Origin: Bryobacterales bacterium
GTDB taxonomy: Bacteria; Acidobacteriota; Terriglobia; Bryobacterales; Bryobacteraceae
Reading direction: 5' to 3'
NCBI GenBank assembly: GCA_016789755.1
Contig: JAEUQG010000283.1
Location: 1 to 39,566 of the forward strand
Length of the DNA: 39,566 nucleotides
The number at the start of each line of letters is the position of its first letter. Within the stretch, counting starts at the first letter, position 1. Below the pieces are notes generated by a model. That model searched no databases, was not told the origin of the DNA, and worked only from the letters and a program-made list of their open reading frames with translations. Of this stretch, positions 25,414-33,506 are shown piece by piece. The position numbers and the translations under genes were made by a program.

Positions 25414-26076
25414 TTACGGCGTCACCAGCGCCGGAGCGCCGTCGTCGTCTTGCGCAGCAGCAGCGCGGGCCTGCATTTGGCGTTCCAGCCGGATGGCGCG
25501 ATCGATGAGGAGCGTGATGAAGGCGCGTCCGCGCGGGCGCCCGTTATTGACATGCAAAGCGAAGCGCTGCCAGAAGACCAGGGCAGCGAGGATATCGGCA
25601 TCGCGGAAGACGTTGCCCGCGCCGGTTTTCTCCTCGACGGTCTTGATGAACTCGGCGAGCGCCGTGCTGACCTTTTGCTGCACGGATGCGGCAATGGCGT
25701 TCTCAGAAACACTGTCGTAGATCAGTCCGCTCTGACGGGTGCGGTAGGTTTTTACCAGCCCTTCGATGGCATCGCGCATGTCGCCATCAACCGCGCCTTC
25801 CGTTTCCGCGAACCCGGCCACCAGGAACCGCGCGAAGAGGTTGATGAGCGGGTCAATCCGCTCCAGATGCTCCTCGGTGAGGTTGATGTCCATGTTGGGG
25901 ATGTTGCCGGCAATGACGTAGTGTTCGTGTTGCCGGGCTTCGAGCAGGTACTCGCAATTGAGCGGGCAGGCGACGCTGTTTTCCCTTGCTTCGCCGCAGC
26001 AAGGGGCGCAGATCTGGTTGTTTATGCCGGGGCAGAAACGGCGCGGTTTGCGCGTTTCGCAGAGATTGCACTTCAC
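25414..26076 (-). CDS. Conserved-looking Cys-rich zinc-finger-like protein
   Basis: The 220-residue protein opens with a cluster of eight cysteines (C3, C6, C15, C23, C26, C27, C37, C41; CNLCETRKPRRFCPG, ICAPCCGEARE, ACPLNCEYL) that is likely to bind one or two metal ions. The rest is mostly helical and charged (LINLFARFLVAGFAETEGAV, VSTALAEFIKTVEEKTGA) without a recognised catalytic motif. No signal peptide or membrane helix is seen, so it is probably cytoplasmic. It is divergent from the 51-residue protein with 23 bases between starts, so the two may share control. I do not know its function. Confidence 0.75.
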   Translation of the reverse strand: MKCNLCETRKPRRFCPGINNQICAPCCGEARENSVACPLNCEYLLEARQHEHYVIAGNIPNMDINLTEEHLERIDPLINLFARFLVAGFAETEGAVDGDMRDAIEGLVKTYRTRQSGLIYDSVSENAIAASVQQKVSTALAEFIKTVEEKTGAGNVFRDADILAALVFWQRFALHVNNGRPRGRAFITLLIDRAIRLERQMQARAAAAQDDDGAPALVTP

Positions 26077-26099
26077 GGCTTTATCGTATCATTAGGGCA

Positions 26100-26255
26100 A
26101 TGCCCCGATCGGACATTTACCTGAAGATTGTCGTCGAACACGAGCGCGACGAGAAGCCGGAGAAGCTGGCCGACGAGATCTGCCGCCGCATCGAGAAGCT
26201 CTATGGCGTACGCTATGCGGAAGTCTCCAACGTCACCCGTAGAGAAGAGGGCTGA
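26100..26255 (+). CDS. Small 51-residue protein of unknown function
   Basis: The protein starts MPRSDIYLKIVVEHERDEKP and has a predicted beta-alpha-beta shape (strand, helix KLADEICRRIEKLYG, strand VRYAEVSNV), a balanced small fold with many charged residues. The start at 26100 has a weak AGGG 4 bases upstream. The composition and clean domain-like pattern argue for a real gene rather than a chance frame. A hairpin with its base at the stop codon follows (26254-26282). It is divergent from the Cys-rich gene. Confidence 0.65.
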   Translation: MPRSDIYLKIVVEHERDEKPEKLADEICRRIEKLYGVRYAEVSNVTRREEG

Positions 26256-26282
26256 GGGGCACGCGGGCAAGGCGCACCCCTC
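26254..26282. terminator. Hairpin between convergent genes
   Basis: GAGGGGCACGC and GCGCACCCCTC form 11-base arms with two mismatches, starting at the stop of the 51-residue gene and lying before the convergent end of the cytochrome gene (26322). The outer six pairs (GAGGGG/CCCCTC) are perfect. There is no T run. Confidence 0.4.
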
Positions 26283-26321
26283 GGCTTGGCCGACTACAGG
26301 CAAGAGGAGGCAGAGGGGCGC

Positions 26322-26843
26322 CTACTTGAGCACGGCTGGGTCAACGCCTTTGGTATCGCCACTGGCGACGAACCGGATGAAAGCAATCACGTCGGCAATC
26401 TGTTCCTTTGTATAGCCGGTGGATTCTGGCGGATGCTTCCAGGTGCCGTTGTCGCGGATCGCATAGATGGAGTCGCGTGGAACCACCATTTTCTCCGGCG
26501 GAAGCTCATTGAGGTTGTAGAGCGTGACTTCCTTGTCGTTCTCCGCCGCGATCATGGCCGCGAACTTCTGCTTCACTTTCGTTTCCACCTCTTTGGCGTA
26601 GACCGTACGGGTGGAGAGCATCGAAATTTCAAAGGCCTTTGGGGCAACACGGGCGATCTGGGTAAGATCGGGGCCCACTGGCGTGCCTTCCTTGCCTAGC
26701 TGATGGCAGGTGGCGCACTGGGTTTTTTTCGACGCATCGAAGAAGATTGCTTTTCCACGTGCGGCCTGCGCGGGGGGATCCGCCGCCAAAACCGGGAGCG
26801 CAACCAATGTCAGGACAACTGCGAAAACCATGGATCGAATCAT
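26322..26843 (-). CDS. Secreted c-type cytochrome (mono-heme)
   Basis: The start at ATG 26843 gives GGAGG a 7-base spacing (26851-26855) and an immediate signal peptide (FAVVLTLVALPVLAADPPA); ATG 26849 is too close. The 173-residue protein has one heme site, C43-A-T-C46-H47, in KTQCATCHQLGKEGTPVGPD. It has later conserved-like residues (MVVPRDSIYAIRDNG, YTKEQIADVIAFIRF). This pattern is like the cytochrome c domains attached to PQQ or heme-dependent sugar and alcohol oxidation in Acidobacteriota and Planctomycetes. It probably carries electrons in the periplasm. It is divergent from the ThuA-like gene (140 bases between starts). Confidence 0.88.
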   Translation of the reverse strand: MIRSMVFAVVLTLVALPVLAADPPAQAARGKAIFFDASKKTQCATCHQLGKEGTPVGPDLTQIARVAPKAFEISMLSTRTVYAKEVETKVKQKFAAMIAAENDKEVTLYNLNELPPEKMVVPRDSIYAIRDNGTWKHPPESTGYTKEQIADVIAFIRFVASGDTKGVDPAVLK

Positions 26844-26983
26844 GGTCATGCCTCCTTCAAACACGAAAGATTATGCACGCTGGGTGCCAACCCGGAATAC
26901 GCTGAGGCGTAAAGAGTTCGCCGACCGGACGGGTGCGCGAAATGCCGCACAAGCCGGATAATGGGCGTAGAGGTGCGCAGCGG

Positions 26984-28360
26984 ATGCGTTTTGCGGTTGC
27001 TCTCCTGATGTTGCTGCCGGCGGCGCAAGCGGCGGCGGCGAAGCGAGTTCTTTTTCTCACCCATTCGGCGGGATTCCGGCACGATAGCATCGCCGCGGCC
27101 GTCCGTTCCTTCGGGCAGATTGCGGCGCGAAACGGGGTGCTGGAGATTGTGGCCACCGAAGACGTGAGCGTAATCAACGCCACGAACCTGCAAAGCTACG
27201 ATGCAGTGTTCTTCTTCACCAGCGGGGAATTGCCGCTGAACAATCAGCAGAAGCGCGACCTGCTGGAGTTCGTACGCGGCGGTAAGGGATTCGGAGGAGC
27301 GCACAGCGCCACCGATACGCTCTACACCTGGGAGGAATATGGGGACCTGATTGGCGGGTATTTCGACGGCCACCCATGGGTGCAGGAGGTTCGGGTGGAT
27401 GTCGAGGATATGGCGTTCCCGGGTTTGAGCCGGATGGGGGAGAGTTTTCGCATCGTTGAGGAGATCTACCAGCACCGCAGCTTCTCGCGCGATAACGTGC
27501 GGGTGCTGATGACGCTCGATACGCGCACGGTGGACTTGAAGGCGGCCGGTGTGAATCGCACTGACGGCGACTTCGCGCTGACCTGGTGCCGGCGGTACGG
27601 AAGTGGACGGGTGTTTTACACGGCGCTGGGACATTTCGACGAAACGTGGCTCGATGCGCGGTTCCAACAGGTATTGGAGGGAGCGTTGTTATGGCTGACG
27701 GGAGAGGTGGAGGCCGATGCAACGCCGCGGGTGGCGGCAACGCCGGTAGTTGGCGAAGGAGGAGTGGGAAACGTGGCAGGGGCAGCGGTGCAGCATGCTC
27801 CTGGGTCGGTGGTAGCCATCTATGGGCGCAACCTGACGCACGGAGCGACGATGCAGGCTTCTCGCGTGCCGCTGCCGGACCGGATCGCGGGAACGGCGGT
27901 GCTGGCAGGCGGCCGGCAATTGCCGCTGTACTTCGTGTCGCCGGGGCAGGTGAACGCTCAGTTGCCGTTCGATCTGGCCCCGGGGAAGGAGGTAGAACTG
28001 AATGTGCGCAGCGTGAACCGCGAAGGCGATTCCGTGCGGCTGCGGATTGGGGAGGCGGCGCCGGCGCTGATTGCCGGCGCGCGCAGCGGGAACACACTGG
28101 TGCTGTACGCGGCTGGGTTAGGCGCAGTGCAGGGGAACGTGCCGGCGGGCGAGGCGGCCGCCTCCGGGTCGGCGATTCGGACGGTGAGGACGCCGGAGGT
28201 ACGGGTGAACGAAGCGCGCGCGGATGTTGCGTTCTCGGGACTGGCGCCTTTGTTGGTGGGGATCTATCAGGTCAATGTTGTACTGGCCGGGCAGAGCGGG
28301 CCGCTGGACGTGAAGATGACGATGGGCGAGGTGGAATCGAACACCTTGCGCGTGCCATAG
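26984..28360 (+). CDS. ThuA-like protein fused to TIGR03437-type C-terminal domain
   Basis: I use ATG 26984 because it starts a signal peptide (MRFAVALLMLLPAAQAAAA); upstream ATGs at 26933 and 26942 add a non-leader segment. Residues about 20-235 form a ThuA (trehalose-utilisation, class I amidotransferase-like fold) domain: RVLFLTHSAGFRHDSIAAAV, YDAVFFFTSGELPL, GKGFGGAHSATDTLYTWEEY, FYTALGHFDETWLDARFQQV. Residues about 255-458 match the Solibacter-type C-terminal domain: VQHAPGSVVAIYGRNLTHGA, LPLYFVSPGQVNAQLPFDL and a later strand pair. ThuA domains are linked to sugar metabolism in other bacteria, but their reaction is not settled. It is divergent from a cytochrome c gene, so the two may serve one periplasmic oxidation (inference). 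Confidence 0.85.
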   Translation: MRFAVALLMLLPAAQAAAAKRVLFLTHSAGFRHDSIAAAVRSFGQIAARNGVLEIVATEDVSVINATNLQSYDAVFFFTSGELPLNNQQKRDLLEFVRGGKGFGGAHSATDTLYTWEEYGDLIGGYFDGHPWVQEVRVDVEDMAFPGLSRMGESFRIVEEIYQHRSFSRDNVRVLMTLDTRTVDLKAAGVNRTDGDFALTWCRRYGSGRVFYTALGHFDETWLDARFQQVLEGALLWLTGEVEADATPRVAATPVVGEGGVGNVAGAAVQHAPGSVVAIYGRNLTHGATMQASRVPLPDRIAGTAVLAGGRQLPLYFVSPGQVNAQLPFDLAPGKEVELNVRSVNREGDSVRLRIGEAAPALIAGARSGNTLVLYAAGLGAVQGNVPAGEAAASGSAIRTVRTPEVRVNEARADVAFSGLAPLLVGIYQVNVVLAGQSGPLDVKMTMGEVESNTLRVP

Positions 28361-28426
28361 CTCTTATTTCCCCCATCGCCGCCGATAAGTGGCATACGGC
28401 GCGTCGTAGGGCGCGCACCCTAACCC

Positions 28427-29491
28427 ATGATCAAGCAGTTAATGAAGCGTATCGGTGGGCCTTCGCCAGGATCGCTTTCCGGTTCCATGCGGAAGATGGA
28501 CAGTCTGGAGACATTGTTTGCCAGCGCACTGGAGAGTTACGCGGCAGCGCTCGATAGCGTCTCGGAGGCAGCGAGCGACTCGCCGCGCGGGGCGCGCGAG
28601 GAGTTCCGCCGCAAGTTGAAGCAGATCCGCGGGACCATCCGGGTGGCCCAGGACGACGATACGTTCGCCGAATGCCGCAGGCAGTTCGACGCCGAGGTGC
28701 GGCGGTTCGGACGCATTGTGGAAGACCACGCGCAGACGCAGGAGCGGGACGCCAAGGAAATCATGGCGATCGTGGCGACGATGGCGGATTCCATCGCCAG
28801 CCGCGAGAAGCAGCATAACGTACGGTTCAAGGGCATCGCGCGCAAGTTGCGGCTGCTCACCACAAGCAGCGATCTGGCCGAGATCAAACAGCGGCTCTCG
28901 GAGGAAGTCGGGCAGTTGGATAAGTATGTCGATGACATGGCTCGCGATACGCAGGCGGCGCTCGACAGAGTGCGGACCGGTCTACAGGCACGGCAGGAGG
29001 GGCGGCGGATCCAACCATGGATTGAGGAAGCCGTCGATCCGGTGACGAAGTTGGCGGGGCGGCCGGAGGCGCTGGCCGCGCTGGCAGCGCGGATGCGCCA
29101 GGATCTGGGATTCTGCATCGTGCTGTTTGCGGTGGAAGGCTACGCGGAACTGAGCACCCGGCAGAGCCGGGCGTACATGGACGGTTTGATGGCGGAGTTT
29201 GCGCAGCGCATGCGCTCCCTGCTGCCTGACGTGCCGGCATTGTGCCGTTGGAACGAGGCCGAAGTAATGGCGTTGCTCGAAGGCAATCTGCCGGACGCCG
29301 CCGGGCGCGCCCTCGAGATGGAGCGGCGGCTGAGCGGGGCCTACTCGATTCGCACGGAGGCGGGCGAAGAGCGGGTGGCGGTCAGTTGCGTATCGAGCGT
29401 TCTGCAGCCGTTGCGAGGCGAATCTGGACCGCAGTTGCTCGAGCGTTTGCGCAACGGCAGGCGCAGGGAGCCGGCGCTGCTGGAAAGGTAA
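28427..29491 (+). CDS. Degenerate GGDEF-domain protein with N-terminal coiled coil
   Basis: The 354-residue protein has a long helical, coiled-coil-prone region at about 25-195. A GGDEF-like fold follows from about 203 (VDPVTKLAGRPEALAALAAR, then FCIVLFAVEGYAELSTRQSR). The active-site turn is R274-W-N-E-A-E-V280 in place of R-x-GGDEF, so both glycines and the metal-binding aspartate are lost. It should not make cyclic di-GMP, but could still bind nucleotide or act as a scaffold. No membrane helix is seen. The stop is 4 bases before the CpaE-like gene, so they are co-translated, and a joint role in polar placement or pilus assembly is plausible (inference). ATG 28427 has no strong binding site; in-frame ATGs at 28442 and 28487 are possible. 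Confidence 0.75.
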   Translation: MIKQLMKRIGGPSPGSLSGSMRKMDSLETLFASALESYAAALDSVSEAASDSPRGAREEFRRKLKQIRGTIRVAQDDDTFAECRRQFDAEVRRFGRIVEDHAQTQERDAKEIMAIVATMADSIASREKQHNVRFKGIARKLRLLTTSSDLAEIKQRLSEEVGQLDKYVDDMARDTQAALDRVRTGLQARQEGRRIQPWIEEAVDPVTKLAGRPEALAALAARMRQDLGFCIVLFAVEGYAELSTRQSRAYMDGLMAEFAQRMRSLLPDVPALCRWNEAEVMALLEGNLPDAAGRALEMERRLSGAYSIRTEAGEERVAVSCVSSVLQPLRGESGPQLLERLRNGRRREPALLER

Positions 29492-29495
29492 CCGT

Positions 29496-30701
29496 ATGTT
29501 GCGAGGAGTGGTGATTGCGCCGGACGCGGCACTGCGATTCGGCATCGAGGATGCAATTGCGGCCACGGGCCATGTGCTGCTGCTGCGGTCGTTCGACCGT
29601 TACTTGAGCGTGGAGGAGATGCAGGGTTATCATCGGGCGCATGCACCGCAGGTGCTGTTCCTGGATGTGGCGACGAATGCGGAAATGGTGGCGGCGGCAG
29701 GCGCCCTGGTGAAGGCGCTGCCGGGATTGCAGGTGGTGGCGCTTGGCGGCGGCTGTGACGCTTCGCTGCTGATGCGGCTGATGCATCTGGGTCTGCGGGA
29801 GTTGCTGTATCCGCCATTCGACAAGTCGTTGTTTCTGGAGACCTTGGCCCGGTTGCGGCAACAGGCGCGGGAGACCCCGGCGGCGGCGCAGGAAACGACG
29901 GATCTGGTATACGGCTTTCTGCCGGCAAAGGCGGGCTGCGGCTGTTCGACCCTGGCGATGAACGCGGCCGTGGCAATGGGGCGGATGCTGGAGGGGCAGG
30001 TATTGCTGGCGGATTTCGACATCAACTCCGGCATTGCGCGCTTTCTGCTGAAGCTTTCCTCGGGTTTTTCGGTGCAGGACGCGCTGGACAAGGCGGGGGA
30101 TCTGGACGACGGAATGTGGCAGGAGTTGGTGGCGCGGGTAGGGGCTCTGGATGTGCTTGCCTCGGGTCAGATTCAGCGAACCTTGCGCGCGCCGCAGGGC
30201 GCCGTGCGGCGGCTGATCGAGTTTGCGCGGGGAAGATACAAGGGGCTATGCCTGGATTTCTCGGGCGAGTTGGAGGAGCATTGCCTGGAGGCGTTGGAGG
30301 AATGCCGGAGAATTCTGCTGGTGGTGCAGCCGGATTTGGCGACCGTGTATCTGGCGCGTGAGAAGCTGCGTTTTCTGCGGGCGCTCGAACTGGAGGACCG
30401 CGTAACGGTGCTTCTGAACCGCTGGCAGCGGCACGCCTGTTTGTCGATGGCGGATATCGAAAGTGTGATCGGGCTGCCGATCCAGCACACGATCGGCGAG
30501 GATGGCGAGGTGGTGTACAAGGCGCTGCTGGGCGGGGCGCCGGTGGAGCCGGGAACCGAATTGGGCAAGGAACTGGCGCGGTTGGCGGTATTCCTTTCCG
30601 AAGCGCATGGCGACAAGGCGGAGGTGACTCCGAAGAAGCGGATGGTGGAGTATTTCTCGCTTCTTCCGGCCAAGTACACGCTGTTTCCCGGGCAGAGGTA
30701 A
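29496..30701 (+). CDS. CpaE/TadZ-like MinD-family ATPase with atypical Walker A
   Basis: The 401-residue protein has an N-terminal receiver-like pseudo domain (about 1-120; GVVIAPDAALRFGIEDAIAA, VLFLDVATNAEMVAAAGALV) and a C-terminal MinD/ParA-type ATPase domain from about 135. The Walker A is K145-A-G-C-G-C-S-T152: the first (deviant) lysine is kept but the usual second lysine is Cys150. Walker A-prime is VLLADFDINSG. This matches the CpaE/TadZ branch, which often has a modified P-loop and places Tad-type pili at the pole. It follows the degenerate GGDEF gene by 4 bases. No other pilus genes (CpaF, TadB, TadC) are in the window, so a pilus role is not certain. Confidence 0.82.
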   Translation: MLRGVVIAPDAALRFGIEDAIAATGHVLLLRSFDRYLSVEEMQGYHRAHAPQVLFLDVATNAEMVAAAGALVKALPGLQVVALGGGCDASLLMRLMHLGLRELLYPPFDKSLFLETLARLRQQARETPAAAQETTDLVYGFLPAKAGCGCSTLAMNAAVAMGRMLEGQVLLADFDINSGIARFLLKLSSGFSVQDALDKAGDLDDGMWQELVARVGALDVLASGQIQRTLRAPQGAVRRLIEFARGRYKGLCLDFSGELEEHCLEALEECRRILLVVQPDLATVYLAREKLRFLRALELEDRVTVLLNRWQRHACLSMADIESVIGLPIQHTIGEDGEVVYKALLGGAPVEPGTELGKELARLAVFLSEAHGDKAEVTPKKRMVEYFSLLPAKYTLFPGQR

Positions 30702-30717
30702 GCGCTATGCTGACACC

Positions 30718-33372
30718 ATGCGTTTCTGGTGTGTCTCGCTGCTGCTTGCGGCAACTGCCGCCTGGGGCCAGCCGGCCTCTCGATTTGCCTTTTGGCCCGG
30801 AGCCAGCTACGATCCGGCGATCCCGGAGTTTCAGAAGGTACTCGGCTACGGGCCTGGAGAACGGATCAGCTCTCATGCGAATCTGATGCGCTACATGGAG
30901 GCGTTGGCGGCGGCCGCGCCGGCGCGGATGAAGATCTTCGAGTACGCGAAGACGTGGGAAGGGCGCCGGCTGATTTATGCCGCCATCGGGTCGGAGGCGA
31001 ACATCAAACGCCTGAGCGAGATTCAGACCGCGATGAGAAAACTGGCCGATCCGCGGAAGACCCCAGAGGCGGAAGCGAAGAAGTTAATGACCGGGCTGCC
31101 GGCCGTGGTGTGGCTCGGCTACGGTGTGCATGGTAACGAGATCTCGTCACCCGACGCGGCGCTACTGACGGCGTACCATCTGCTGGCGGCGCGGGGGGAT
31201 CGCATGGTGCAGGACATTCTGGCCAATACTCTGGTTCTGATCGATCCTACGCAGAATCCGGATGGGCGCGACCGCTTCGTGCACAACTTCGAAATCGCCG
31301 AGGGCTTGGAACCCGATGCCAGTCCGGCGGCGGCGGAGCACAACGAACCGTGGCCGGGCGGGCGCACAAACCACTACTACTTCGACATGAACCGAGACTG
31401 GTTCGCCCTGACGCAGCCGGAAACGCGGGGGCGAGTGAAGACGCTGCTTGAGTGGTATCCGGTGGTGTTCGTCGACTTGCACGAGATGGGATCCGATTCC
31501 ACCTACTATTTCGCACCGGAGGCCGATCCGTTCAATCCGCATCTGGCGAAGGATCTGATGGAGAGCCTGCAGTGGATCGGGAAAAACAACGCGAAGTGGT
31601 TCGACCAGTTCGGCTTCAGTTACTTCACGCGCGAGGTGTACGACAACTTCTACCCTGGCTATGGGGCAAGCTGGCCGTGTTACTACGGCGGCGTGGCGAT
31701 GACATACGAGCAGGCCTCGGCGCGCGGGTTGATCATGCGCAAGAGCGATGAAACCGTGTTCCATTTCCGCGATACGGTGCGGCAGCATTTCGTGGCGTCG
31801 CTGTCCACACTGGAGACGAGCGCCAGGTATCGCGGGCAGTTACTGGACAAGTTCTATCGCTTCCGGCGCGATGTGGCGGAGGAAGGGGCCAAGGAACCGG
31901 TAAAGGAATATGTCTTTCCGCGCACGGGGAACGTGACGGCGGTGGACAAACTGGCGTCGAACCTGGTGGCACAGGGTGTGGAGGTGAAGCGGGCGACGGC
32001 AGCGGTGAAGGTGGATGGCAAGGATGTTCCGGTAGGGAGTTATGTGATTTCGCTGGCTCAGCCGTCCAAACGGCTGATTCGCGTGCTGTTGGACAAGAAC
32101 GTGCCGCTGGAGACGGAATTCGTAAAGGAGCAGGAACGGCGCCGGGCGCGCAAGCTGCCCGATGAAATCTACGACGTCACAGGCTGGTCATTGCCGCTGC
32201 TGTATGGAGTGGAGATGCTGACGGCATCGGCGGCGACACAGGGTTCGTTTGAAGCTGTGCAGGCAGGGTCGATGCCGCAGGGGAAGTTGACTGGGACTGA
32301 TGCCACGGTGGCATACCTGGTACCGTGGGGCACATCGGGCGCGGGGCGGCTGCTGGTGGCGGCGCTGCGGCAGGGATATCTGGCCTGGAGTTCGGACAAA
32401 GCGTTCACACAGAACGGCACGAAATATCCTTCGGGGACGCTGATCTTCAAAGTAAAGGAGAATCCAGCGACGCTGGGAGCGGCGATGGCGAAATTGGCCG
32501 CCGTACATGGCGTTGAGGTGACCGGCACGAATACGGGATGGGTGGATGATGGAGTGAACTTCGGGAGCCGGTACGTATTTCCGGTGAAGAAGCCTCGCGT
32601 GGCGCTGGCCTGGGACCGGCCGACATTGGCCGGATCGGCAGGGCAGACCCGGTTCGTGCTGGAACGGCAGTTCGGGTTGCCGGTGACTCCGGTGCGCGTG
32701 CAGCAACTGGCAGGCGATGAACTCGACCGCTTCCAGGTGTTGATTCTGCCTGAAGGGATGGGATACGGCACGGCTCTGAGCGCGGGGTCACGAAAGATCA
32801 AGGATTGGGTGGCGGCGGGGGGAACGCTGATCGCGCTCGGCAGCGCGGTCTCGTTCCTGGCCGATCCGAAGGTGGGTTTGCTGGCGGTATCGCAGGAGAA
32901 TCGGGCTAAGGGCGGGGATGCGGAGAAGAAGAGCGAGGATGGGCGGGTAGCCGGAAAGGTGATCGCCAAGGCCGAGGAATACGATAAGGCGATTCAGGCG
33001 GAGAAGGAGCTTCCCGATGCCGTGGCAGGCGTGCTGGGCAAAGCGAAAGTGGATCGTGAGCACTGGATGGGCGCGGGCGCGCCGGAGTTTGTCTATGCGA
33101 TGGTGAACGGGCGCGAAATCTATACACCGGTCAAGCTGGACAAGGGAATCAACGCGGCAGTGTATGTGGGTCCGGAAGAGGTGGTGGCTTCGGGCTACAT
33201 GTGGGAGGAGAACAGGAAGCAGATCGCGTACAAGCCTCTGGTGATCGTGCAGCGGGAAGGACGGGGTAATGTGATCGGGTTCACGTCGGATCCGAATTAC
33301 CGGGCGTTCATGGACGGGATGAATGTCCTGTTCCTGAACGCGGTGCTGCGGGGGCCCGCGCGGGCCCGTTAG
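30718..33372 (+). CDS. Secreted M14-family zinc carboxypeptidase
   Basis: The 884-residue protein begins with a signal peptide (MRFWCVSLLLAATAAWGQP). The M14 catalytic domain (about 45-400) contains WEGRRLIYAAIGSE, the zinc ligands H138-x2-E141 (YGVHGNEISS), NPDGRDRFVHNF and H255 in VFVDLHEMG, all as expected for this fold. The remaining about 480 residues hold an additional alpha/beta region with FQVLILPEGMGYG and WVAAGGTLIALGSAV, similar to a class-I-amidotransferase-like fold often attached in this group. It probably cuts peptides or glycopeptides in the periplasm. The stop TAG overlaps the natural end of the LamG gene on the other strand by 4 bases. It starts 16 bases after the CpaE-like gene. 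Confidence 0.92.
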   Translation: MRFWCVSLLLAATAAWGQPASRFAFWPGASYDPAIPEFQKVLGYGPGERISSHANLMRYMEALAAAAPARMKIFEYAKTWEGRRLIYAAIGSEANIKRLSEIQTAMRKLADPRKTPEAEAKKLMTGLPAVVWLGYGVHGNEISSPDAALLTAYHLLAARGDRMVQDILANTLVLIDPTQNPDGRDRFVHNFEIAEGLEPDASPAAAEHNEPWPGGRTNHYYFDMNRDWFALTQPETRGRVKTLLEWYPVVFVDLHEMGSDSTYYFAPEADPFNPHLAKDLMESLQWIGKNNAKWFDQFGFSYFTREVYDNFYPGYGASWPCYYGGVAMTYEQASARGLIMRKSDETVFHFRDTVRQHFVASLSTLETSARYRGQLLDKFYRFRRDVAEEGAKEPVKEYVFPRTGNVTAVDKLASNLVAQGVEVKRATAAVKVDGKDVPVGSYVISLAQPSKRLIRVLLDKNVPLETEFVKEQERRRARKLPDEIYDVTGWSLPLLYGVEMLTASAATQGSFEAVQAGSMPQGKLTGTDATVAYLVPWGTSGAGRLLVAALRQGYLAWSSDKAFTQNGTKYPSGTLIFKVKENPATLGAAMAKLAAVHGVEVTGTNTGWVDDGVNFGSRYVFPVKKPRVALAWDRPTLAGSAGQTRFVLERQFGLPVTPVRVQQLAGDELDRFQVLILPEGMGYGTALSAGSRKIKDWVAAGGTLIALGSAVSFLADPKVGLLAVSQENRAKGGDAEKKSEDGRVAGKVIAKAEEYDKAIQAEKELPDAVAGVLGKAKVDREHWMGAGAPEFVYAMVNGREIYTPVKLDKGINAAVYVGPEEVVASGYMWEENRKQIAYKPLVIVQREGRGNVIGFTSDPNYRAFMDGMNVLFLNAVLRGPARAR

Positions 33373-33506
33373 TTACCGGCGCGGAAGTTGGCGATGGCTT
33401 CTGAGGTGCGCAGAGCGCGGTTGTAGACACGAACACGCTGGATGCTGTTCATACGCAGAGTGGGTGCTCCGCTGAGTCCGCGCAGATCGCGGCTGAAGCG
33501 GCCCTA
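33369..33506 (-). pseudogene. Amber codon and remaining 44 codons of the LamG domain
   Basis: On the minus strand the codons before TAG read Gln-Phe-Gly and after it Gly-Arg-Phe-Ser-Arg. The following 44 codons are open and end in TAA (33369-33371). The tail VRVYNRALRTSEAIANFRAG is the standard last part of a LamG domain (the usual 'v.iYnRALs..Ei..l' pattern). At this place LamG proteins commonly have an aromatic residue; TGG (Trp) to TAG is one base change. The reading frame does not shift. The natural end overlaps the M14 gene stop by 4 bases, like the mscL/ppk pair. Confidence 0.75.
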
